64,000 nt of DNA from an uncultured Eggerthellaceae bacterium (lineage in GTDB: Bacteria; Actinomycetota; Coriobacteriia; Coriobacteriales; Eggerthellaceae): positions 1 through 64,000 of the forward strand of contig CANOIM010000010.1 in NCBI GenBank assembly GCA_947566075.1. Reading direction: 5' to 3'. Numbering within the stretch: the first letter of the stretch is position 1; every line of letters starts with the position of its first letter. Shown here piece after piece: positions 57,974 to 64,000 of the stretch. A program made the position numbers and the translations under genes. The notes below the pieces were generated by a model. It ran no database searches. It was not told the origin of the DNA and worked only from the letters and a program-made list of their open reading frames with translations.

Positions 57974-60900
57974 TCAAGATGCTTTGGTGCGAAGCGCATC
58001 CTCCAGCTTCTGGGACAGCACCTTCGTCACCCCGTCCGCCTGCATGGAAACGCCGAAGAGCACATCGGCCATCTCCATGGTGCGACGCTGATGGGTGATC
58101 ATGATGAGCTGAGTGGTGGCGCGCATATGATCGATATAGCTGGTCAAGCGCCGCAGGTTGGAATCATCCAAAGCTGCCTCCACCTCATCCAAGATGTAGA
58201 AGGGGGTGGCGCGGGTCTTGTACAGAGCGAACAGGAGCGCCAAGGCCGTCAATGATTTCTCGCCACCGGACATGAGCGACATCTTGGTGATGCGCTTGCC
58301 CGCGGGCTGAGCGTTCACTTCGATGCCTGCCTCTTCTATATCCTCAGGCCTATCCAGGGAAAGATAGGCGTTGCCACCGGGGAAGAGGGCCGAGAATATC
58401 TCTTTGAAGTTCTCGTTCACCTCTTCGAAGGTGCGCGCGAAATCATCCTTCATCCGTTCTTCGATGACGCGGTTGATGCGGTTCAAGGAACGAGCAGCGC
58501 TGCGCAGGTCAGCCAGCTGAGACTGAAGGTAATCATGGCGCACCTTGAGCTCTTCGTATTCCTGGGCCGCATCAGGGTTGATGGTCCCCAGATTGGAGAT
58601 GCGCCGGGTCAGGCGGAAGGATTCCTCTTCCATGAGGGAGCGATCCTCCGGGGCCGGGGTGAGCAACGCGCGCTCAAGGGGGACCTGGCAATCTTCGGTG
58701 ATGACGGTGACGGCAGCCTGGACCTGCATCTCTGCCCGCGCCTTATCCACGCGGATGGCAGCCAGCGCCTCAGAGGCACCGTCGTAGGCATCCTGAGCCT
58801 GGCGGGCTGCCTCCCGCAGCTGCTGCATCTGAGCGTGGAGGGAATCCGTAGAGCTCTTCGCAGAGGTGGAGGCATCCTCAAGGGCGCTCATGGTGCGCCG
58901 AGCCGCCTGGGCTATGATGTCAAGAAGGGAGAGGACCGGCTCGAGCCTGCGGGCGCTCACCTGCTTCACGGCCAAGACCTTCCCATCCTCTTCCCGGCTG
59001 GCCTGAAGGCTTTCCAATTCAGCTAACGCACCCTGGATGACCCGCTCTGAATAGGTGCTCCGCTCTGCCAGCTTCGCTGATTCCAAGCGAGCCTCTGCTA
59101 GCTTCGCCGATGCCTCTTCCAGCTCTTCCCGCTCAGGAGCCATCTGCGCTTCTAGCTGTTCTAGAGTAGAGCGGCCCTCAGCTACCTGAGAAGCTATCTG
59201 CGCCAGACGGGATTCCATTTGCTGGATATCCGGCAGCGTGGCTTGAGCCGTACCGCTCTCTTCCTGGAGCGTCTTCTCCAGAGCTTCCAGCTCCCGCGTG
59301 ATGGAGGAGAGCTTCTGGGCAGCAGCATCAGCGGCCTGACGAGCCCCTTGAGCGCTTCCCTTGAGGGAAGCGAGCTTCTCCTTGAGGTCAAGGCTCTCCG
59401 TTTGGGCTCGCATGAGAGCCTTCTCAGCCTGCTCTGCCTCAAGGGAGGCGCGAACAGTGGAGGCTTTCGCCTGCTCCAAGGAGGCCTTGAGCTCTTCGAT
59501 GCGGCGAAGGCGGGAGAGCACACCGGATTCCGATCCCTTAGCCCGAGCGTTCAACATCACCTTCCCACTGGGGAAGACGATGTCTCCTTCGGGGGTGGCA
59601 AAGCGCAGGGCCGTCCTGTCTTCAGCATGGGAGAGGAGCGCCTCTTCCAGGCTGGAGCAGAGGATGACATCTCCCAGCAGGGAGGCGACGACCGTTCGCT
59701 CTTCAGGGGCGACGGTCAATCGGTCCAAGAGCCGCTCCCCCCTCGGCGCAGCGGCCCCCGCATCAGCCAAGACAGAGCGCGCTTGGGAGCCATCTTGAGC
59801 CATGAGCAAGGCTACGGATCCCGCCTCGTCTTCCCTGACAGCAGCTGAGGCTACCTCCACCTCAGCCGCCCCTTCCACCACAAGAGCGGAGAGGTCAGCA
59901 GAGAGGAGCGCTTCCACGAGCGGCTCAAGTTCCTTCGGGGCCTTCACCAGATGGGAGAGCAAGCGCGGAGGGCGCCCCTTCTCTTCCAGAGCTTGAGCCG
60001 CCAGCTTGGGAGCCCCTGAGGCTGCCGCTCCCTCTGCCGCCTCTATCTGCTCAAGCGCCTCGATCTGGGTCAGGAGAGACTGCTCTTGAGCTGCCGCTTC
60101 ATCAGCGGCACGACGGGCCTCTTCTCGCGCCTGCATGCAGCTGCCCACCAGCGTGCGAGCCCCCTTCTCCTGCTCATCCAGGGCAGCCAAGGCTTCCTCT
60201 TCAGCCTGAGCCTCTGCCTGAGCGATGCGCGCATCGGCGGAGAGGCGGTCTATCTGAACGGTCAGTTCGGCTTTGCGGCCCTCGATGACCTTGATCTGCG
60301 CGTTGCTATTGGCCAGCTGCTCTTTCGCCCGAGCCAGCTTATCCCGAAGGGTGCGATCCTCGCTCTCAAGAGCGGAGATGGAATCCGTTGCCTCCTTCGA
60401 ACGCTTCTGAGCCTGAGCGATGGAATCAGAGAGCGCAGCCACCTGCTTGGACAACCCATCTACGCGCCCTTGGGCCTCTTCGGCAGCAGCCTTATCCTCC
60501 TGGGCTTGCCCTTGGGTGCTAAGGAGCTTGGCTTGGGCGCGCTCTAGGGCCCCCGCGGACTGCTGGATGCGCACCTCCAGCTCTGAAGCGCGAGCCAGGG
60601 CAGCCCGACGACGGTCGCGCATGAGCAAAGAGGTGGAATCAAGCCGCTCTGCGGCGGCAGTGATCTGTTGATAGCTCTTCGACAGTTGACTGGCATCCAA
60701 GCTATCTTCCCGAATGCGCTCTTGGAGCTTCGAGAGCTCCCCGTCAAGCTCTTGGATGCGTCCGTGGCGGGCCTGGCACTGCTCTTCTGCCATGGCTTCG
60801 CGTTCGGTGATGCGCCCATGTTCCGCCTTCAGGGAACGCAGGTCATCCACTGCTAGCACCAGCTTGATCTGGGCCAATTCCTCAGAGAGCTCAGCATGCT

Positions 60901-61540
60901 TGAGGGCCCGCTTGGCCTTGCGTTCTAGTGGCCCCAGTTGACGGGACACCTCTCCGGCTATATCTCCCACCCGATCAACGTGGGCGCTCATGCGCTCCAG
61001 CTTGCGCGCGCTCTTGGCCATGCGCTGCTTATGCTTGAGCACCCCTGCCGCCTCTTCGATGAGAGCGCGGCGGTCTTCGGGCTTGGACTGGAGGACAGAA
61101 TCCAGCGCGCCCTGGGAGATGATGGAATGGGTACCAGAACCCAGTCCCGAATCATGGAGGATCTCAAGCACGTCCATGCGCCGTGACACCACGCCATTGA
61201 TGAGGTATTCGCTCTCACCTGAGCGATACATCCGGCGGGCGATGGAGACCTCGTCGAAGTCAACAGGGAGGGTGCGGTCAGAATTGTCCAGCACGAGCTC
61301 TACCTCAGCCACCGAGGTGGGCTTGCGGGCCGAAGAGCCTGAGAAGATGACGTCTTCCATAGCCTGGCCGCGGAGGTTCTTGGCGTTGCGCTCTCCTAGG
61401 ACCCAGAGCACCGCATCAGATATGTTGGACTTGCCAGAGCCATTGGGCCCTACCACCGCAGTGATGCCCGGCTCCAACCGGAGCGTCACCTTATCAGCGA
61501 AGGATTTGAACCCGCGAAGGGAGAGCGTCTTCAAGAACAT
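57974..61540 (-). CDS. smc: Chromosome segregation protein SMC
   Basis: 1188 residues. Walker A GPNGSGKSNISDA, two long coiled coils with a central hinge (about 500-660), and C-terminal signature LMSGGEKSLTALALLFALYK with Walker B FYILDEVEAALDD. It compacts and segregates the chromosome with ScpA/ScpB. Between rnc (upstream, three-base gap) and ftsY. Confidence 0.96.
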   Translation of the reverse strand: MFLKTLSLRGFKSFADKVTLRLEPGITAVVGPNGSGKSNISDAVLWVLGERNAKNLRGQAMEDVIFSGSSARKPTSVAEVELVLDNSDRTLPVDFDEVSIARRMYRSGESEYLINGVVSRRMDVLEILHDSGLGSGTHSIISQGALDSVLQSKPEDRRALIEEAAGVLKHKQRMAKSARKLERMSAHVDRVGDIAGEVSRQLGPLERKAKRALKHAELSEELAQIKLVLAVDDLRSLKAEHGRITEREAMAEEQCQARHGRIQELDGELSKLQERIREDSLDASQLSKSYQQITAAAERLDSTSLLMRDRRRAALARASELEVRIQQSAGALERAQAKLLSTQGQAQEDKAAAEEAQGRVDGLSKQVAALSDSIAQAQKRSKEATDSISALESEDRTLRDKLARAKEQLANSNAQIKVIEGRKAELTVQIDRLSADARIAQAEAQAEEEALAALDEQEKGARTLVGSCMQAREEARRAADEAAAQEQSLLTQIEALEQIEAAEGAAASGAPKLAAQALEEKGRPPRLLSHLVKAPKELEPLVEALLSADLSALVVEGAAEVEVASAAVREDEAGSVALLMAQDGSQARSVLADAGAAAPRGERLLDRLTVAPEERTVVASLLGDVILCSSLEEALLSHAEDRTALRFATPEGDIVFPSGKVMLNARAKGSESGVLSRLRRIEELKASLEQAKASTVRASLEAEQAEKALMRAQTESLDLKEKLASLKGSAQGARQAADAAAQKLSSITRELEALEKTLQEESGTAQATLPDIQQMESRLAQIASQVAEGRSTLEQLEAQMAPEREELEEASAKLAEARLESAKLAERSTYSERVIQGALAELESLQASREEDGKVLAVKQVSARRLEPVLSLLDIIAQAARRTMSALEDASTSAKSSTDSLHAQMQQLREAARQAQDAYDGASEALAAIRVDKARAEMQVQAAVTVITEDCQVPLERALLTPAPEDRSLMEEESFRLTRRISNLGTINPDAAQEYEELKVRHDYLQSQLADLRSAARSLNRINRVIEERMKDDFARTFEEVNENFKEIFSALFPGGNAYLSLDRPEDIEEAGIEVNAQPAGKRITKMSLMSGGEKSLTALALLFALYKTRATPFYILDEVEAALDDSNLRRLTSYIDHMRATTQLIMITHQRRTMEMADVLFGVSMQADGVTKVLSQKLEDALRTKAS

Positions 61541-61543
61541 GGG

Positions 61544-62434
61544 CTAACCCTGCTTCTTCTTGGCGGCCTCTTTCGCCATCTTCTGCTCTTTGCGCTCCTG
61601 GACCCGCGCTTCCTTGGCGCGCCGATAGGCTTCATCCCGTTCTGCCTTGGCAGCAGCCTTATCCGCCTTGGCGCGCTTGGCGGAATCAGCCTTGGCACGG
61701 CGGGCATCCTCGTCCAAGCCCAGCCCGAAGAACTCTCCCAACCGGGCAAGGGTTGATTTGGCCGCCTGGCTCTCAGCCTCCTTCTTCGTGCGTCCGCTTC
61801 CCTGGGCCAGGGCATGATCGCCTGCGTAGACCTGGGAGATGAACGTACGGTCATGGGGAGGCCCTTGGGTCTCTACCAGCTTGTAAGTGGGGGTGATGCC
61901 ATCCACCTGGAGCTTCTCCTGCAACGCGCTCTTCGGGTTCTCCGGTTCGCGGGCAAGGTCGATGGACATGCGCGGCACCAAGGTGCGTTCCACGAAGGCC
62001 TTGGCGCACTGGATGCCGCCATCCAGGAACAACGCTGCCACCACGGCTTCGTAGACGTTCTCCAAAGCCGAATGGAGCCCCCGACGGCCCGTGCCCGTCT
62101 CTGAGGAGCCGAACACGATGATGTCTGCGAAGCCTAGGTCAGCCGCCACCTCCGAGAGGCTGGAACCAGACACCAGGGACACCTTGATGCGCGTCAGACC
62201 GCCCTCATCCAAGTTGGGATAGCGATGGAAGGCGATGGATGCAACGATGGCCCCCAGGATGGAATCTCCCAAAAATTCCAAGCGCTCATAGGAGAACTTG
62301 ACGGACTTGCCCTCCGTTGCGGAAGGATGGGTGATGGCAGCCAAGATGAGGGAGCTGTCTTCGAACTGGTGCTCCACAGCATCCTGGGCGAGGGAGAGCT
62401 TCTCCTCTTGTTCAGGGGTCAAGGCCACGCTCAT
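61544..62434 (-). CDS. rnc: Ribonuclease III
   Basis: 296 residues. RNase III domain with YERLEFLGDSILGAIVA, catalytic acids in the LENVYEAVVAALFLDGG segment, then a double-stranded RNA-binding domain. A C-terminal extension of about 60 residues is rich in Lys/Ala/Arg (AKADKAAAKAERDE, AKEAAKKKQG), beyond the usual length near 230. It processes rRNA precursors. Overlaps plsX by four bases. Confidence 0.94.
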   Translation of the reverse strand: MSVALTPEQEEKLSLAQDAVEHQFEDSSLILAAITHPSATEGKSVKFSYERLEFLGDSILGAIVASIAFHRYPNLDEGGLTRIKVSLVSGSSLSEVAADLGFADIIVFGSSETGTGRRGLHSALENVYEAVVAALFLDGGIQCAKAFVERTLVPRMSIDLAREPENPKSALQEKLQVDGITPTYKLVETQGPPHDRTFISQVYAGDHALAQGSGRTKKEAESQAAKSTLARLGEFFGLGLDEDARRAKADSAKRAKADKAAAKAERDEAYRRAKEARVQERKEQKMAKEAAKKKQG

Positions 62435-63453
62435 TCCCCTTCCCCCGCTGGGGCAGAGGGAGCGAAGGCCTCAGCCACTTTCCGGGAGACCCCTTCGCGC
62501 ACCTGGGCGGCCCCCGCCAAGATGCCGTTCTTGATGGCCTGGGCATTGGAAGACCCGTGCCCCACGATGCAGGTGCCCTTCACCCCCAGAAGCGGTGAGC
62601 CGCCATAGCGGTCAGGATCCAGTTCGGCTTTCAACTCTGAGAGGCTGCCTTTGACCAGAAGCGCCCCGAGCTTCGCCGACAGGCTTGAGGTGAGCGCTCC
62701 TTTGAGATGTTTGAAGATGAGCTTGGAGGTGCCCTCGATGGTCTTCAGGCACACATTGCCCGTGAAGCCATCGGTCACCACCACATCGAACGCCCCCGCT
62801 ACCAGATCTCCCCCTTCGCAGTTGCCCGCGAACTCAGGGACCTGGGCCGTGAGAGCTGCGTGGGCCTCAAGGGCGAAGGATGATCCTTTGGTGTCCTCTT
62901 CGCCGATGTTCAAGAGCCCCACCCGCGGCGTGGACACGCCTAAGACGGACTGCATGTAGATGACGCCCATCTGAGCGAATTGAGCTAGGTAATCCGCCTT
63001 GCAATCAGCGTTGGCCCCCACATCCACCAAGAAGACGGGACGGTCATAGGCAGGGATGATGACGCCCAAGGCCGGGCGCTTCACGCCTTTGGCGCGCCCC
63101 ATGATGAGGGTGGCGGCGGTGAGGCAAGCACCAGTGGAGCCTGCCGAGAAGAAGCCCTGGGCCTTCCCTTCGCGTACCAGGGTGCAGCCGCGCACGATGG
63201 AGGAATCCTTCTTCGTGCGCACGGCCTGAGCGGGATGCTCAGCCATGGAGATGACCTGGGTGGTGGGCACCGGCGTGCAATGGTCTGTATCCCGACAGAG
63301 GGGCGTGATGGCCGCCTCTTCGCCGCAGAGGAGGACGCGCAGCTCAGGATCAGCCTCAAGGGCGAGCCGTGTGCCTTCTATAACGACGTTGGGGGCGTTG
63401 TCGCCCCCCATAGCGTCTACTGATACTGTTACCGGTGCAGCCAAAAGAGCCAT
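62431..63453 (-). CDS. plsX: Phosphate acyltransferase PlsX
   Basis: 340 residues. VDAMGGDNAPNVVIEG at the N-terminus and VTDGFTGNVCLKTIEG, GAFDVVV are family motifs. It makes acyl-phosphate from acyl-ACP for phospholipid synthesis. ATG 63453 is used; a TTG at 63444 with better GGAG spacing is possible. Between rpmF and rnc; acpP, often found here, is absent. Confidence 0.94.
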   Translation of the reverse strand: MALLAAPVTVSVDAMGGDNAPNVVIEGTRLALEADPELRVLLCGEEAAITPLCRDTDHCTPVPTTQVISMAEHPAQAVRTKKDSSIVRGCTLVREGKAQGFFSAGSTGACLTAATLIMGRAKGVKRPALGVIIPAYDRPVFLVDVGANADCKADYLAQFAQMGVIYMQSVLGVSTPRVGLLNIGEEDTKGSSFALEAHAALTAQVPEFAGNCEGGDLVAGAFDVVVTDGFTGNVCLKTIEGTSKLIFKHLKGALTSSLSAKLGALLVKGSLSELKAELDPDRYGGSPLLGVKGTCIVGHGSSNAQAIKNGILAGAAQVREGVSRKVAEAFAPSAPAGEGE

Positions 63454-63490
63454 CTCCGAAGAAGCTATCGCAGCCTTGGGATGGGAGAGG

Positions 63491-63670
63491 CTAGTCGGTC
63501 TCTACCACTTCGCGGTCCTTGTAGAAGCCGCAGTTAGGGCACACCCTGTGCGGAAGCTTCACCTCGCCGCACTGGGGACAGGTGGACCGGGACGGAGTTG
63601 CGATCTTGTCATGGAGGCTGCGACGCCTGTGGGTGCGGATGCGACCCATCTTCTGCTTAGGTACTGCCAT
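63491..63670 (-). CDS. rpmF: Ribosomal protein bL32
   Basis: 59 residues: MAVPKQKMGRIRTHRRR at the start, then a zinc ribbon CPQCGEVKLPHRVCPNCG. Family length and motifs are exact. AAGGAG precedes the ATG. First gene of rpmF-plsX-rnc-smc-ftsY-ffh. Confidence 0.96.
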   Translation of the reverse strand: MAVPKQKMGRIRTHRRRSLHDKIATPSRSTCPQCGEVKLPHRVCPNCGFYKDREVVETD

Positions 63671-63755
63671 GTTCTCATGCTCCTTTTTCCTTCAGCCGGG
63701 ACACTTCCATGAGCTACGCGCCCCTGCATGTTCGCTTGTTCACACGCGACGTTTA

Positions 63756-63784
63756 ATTCTAGCAAAGCATCAGTGCCGGTTCAA
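63756..63784 (-). promoter_or_regulatory. rpmF operon promoter
   Basis: TTGAAC (63784-63779), 17 bases, TAGAAT (63761-63756) with TGC ahead of the -10, minus strand; leader about 80 bases. Confidence 0.65.
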
Positions 63785-63844
63785 GGAGATTCAGCGCAAT
63801 GGGAGCATCCCCAAGCTCTTCGGCCTAAAAGCTTGCAGCGCTTC

Positions 63845-64000
63845 CTAGGAAAGATCCAGGTCCTTCAGGATGGCGAAGGGATTCGCGGCATCAGCGAAAC
63901 CGTCCTCCTCAGTACAGTTGCACTCCCCTTCATTCAGGTTGCAGCCGCACTGGGGGCAGATGCCCTTGCACCCCTCTTGGCAAAGCGGCTGAGCGGGCGC
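63845..64000 (-). CDS. YceD/DUF177 family protein, C-terminal fragment
   Basis: The last 51 residues are visible: PLCQEGCKGICPQCGCNLN, then CNC and a DLDLS end. The CxxxCxGxCPxCG pattern is the C-terminal hallmark of DUF177 proteins, which are normally encoded before rpmF and are linked to 23S rRNA accumulation. The gene begins outside the window. Confidence 0.88.
   Translation of the reverse strand, partial: APAQPLCQEGCKGICPQCGCNLNEGECNCTEEDGFADAANPFAILKDLDLS

Overview
The window is a dense, high-GC bacterial chromosome segment read mostly on the minus strand. The organism is probably an anaerobic or low-oxygen actinomycete-relative, most likely class Coriobacteriia. This is inference, resting on: a primary sigma factor with a long Lys/Ala-rich N-terminus; gene order infB-ylxR-nusA-rimP and rpmF-plsX-rnc-smc-ftsY-ffh; AAGGAG-type ribosome sites with frequent GTG and TTG starts; and oxygen-independent chemistry (a HemN-like radical SAM protein and an aldo/keto reductase carrying Fe-S clusters). 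I saw no rRNA, CRISPR array, prophage or plasmid replication gene.

Layout. 1-2.3 kb: translation/transcription operon rimP-nusA-ylxR-infB, preceded by a leader hairpin with a T-tract that may be a NusA-type attenuator. 2.3-5 kb: GtrA-like membrane protein, then a phenylacetate-CoA-ligase-like gene coupled to a LysR effector domain that has no DNA-binding domain, behind a structured leader. 5-11.3 kb: leuA, serA, serC, a radical SAM gene, and the first copy of a hairpin-rich dispersed repeat. 11.3-16.2 kb: a tightly overlapping five-gene unit (VTC polyphosphate-polymerase fold, DUF4956 membrane protein, DUF4353 lipoprotein, response regulator, histidine kinase). 16.3-31.9 kb: housekeeping genes ilvB-ilvN, punA, prfA-prmC, trxA, trxB, thrS, valS, tig, clpP, clpX. 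32-35.4 kb: tRNA-Leu, a Ser/Thr symporter, MGMT-like protein, nitroreductase, VapBC.

35.46-40.26 kb is the clearest accessory region. Two regulator-plus-enzyme cassettes (TetR with esterase and a 51-residue membrane protein; TetR with an Fe-S aldo/keto reductase) flank a REP-associated tyrosine transposase. The transposase sits between perfect 24-bp inverted repeats, and related REP-like motifs mark the cassette edges, often within ten bases of stop codons. Both TetR genes have visible palindromic operators; for the reductase one operator fills the spacer of a near-consensus promoter.

40.3-50 kb: acetyltransferase, phosphoesterase, YbaK, then queD-queE-queC-queF downstream of a tRNA-Asn(GUU) gene, which encodes a tRNA that the queuosine pathway modifies; then rpoD, priA, and metK under a SAM-I-type riboswitch whose P1 helix includes the metK start codon. 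50-54.6 kb: an ECF sigma/DUF4179 pair with an ECF-type promoter, an endonuclease IV homologue lacking four of nine metal ligands, and a DUF2247-like protein. 54.6-55.35 kb: the second copy of the hairpin-rich repeat. 55.35-64 kb: ffh, ftsY, smc, rnc, plsX, rpmF and the end of a YceD/DUF177 gene.
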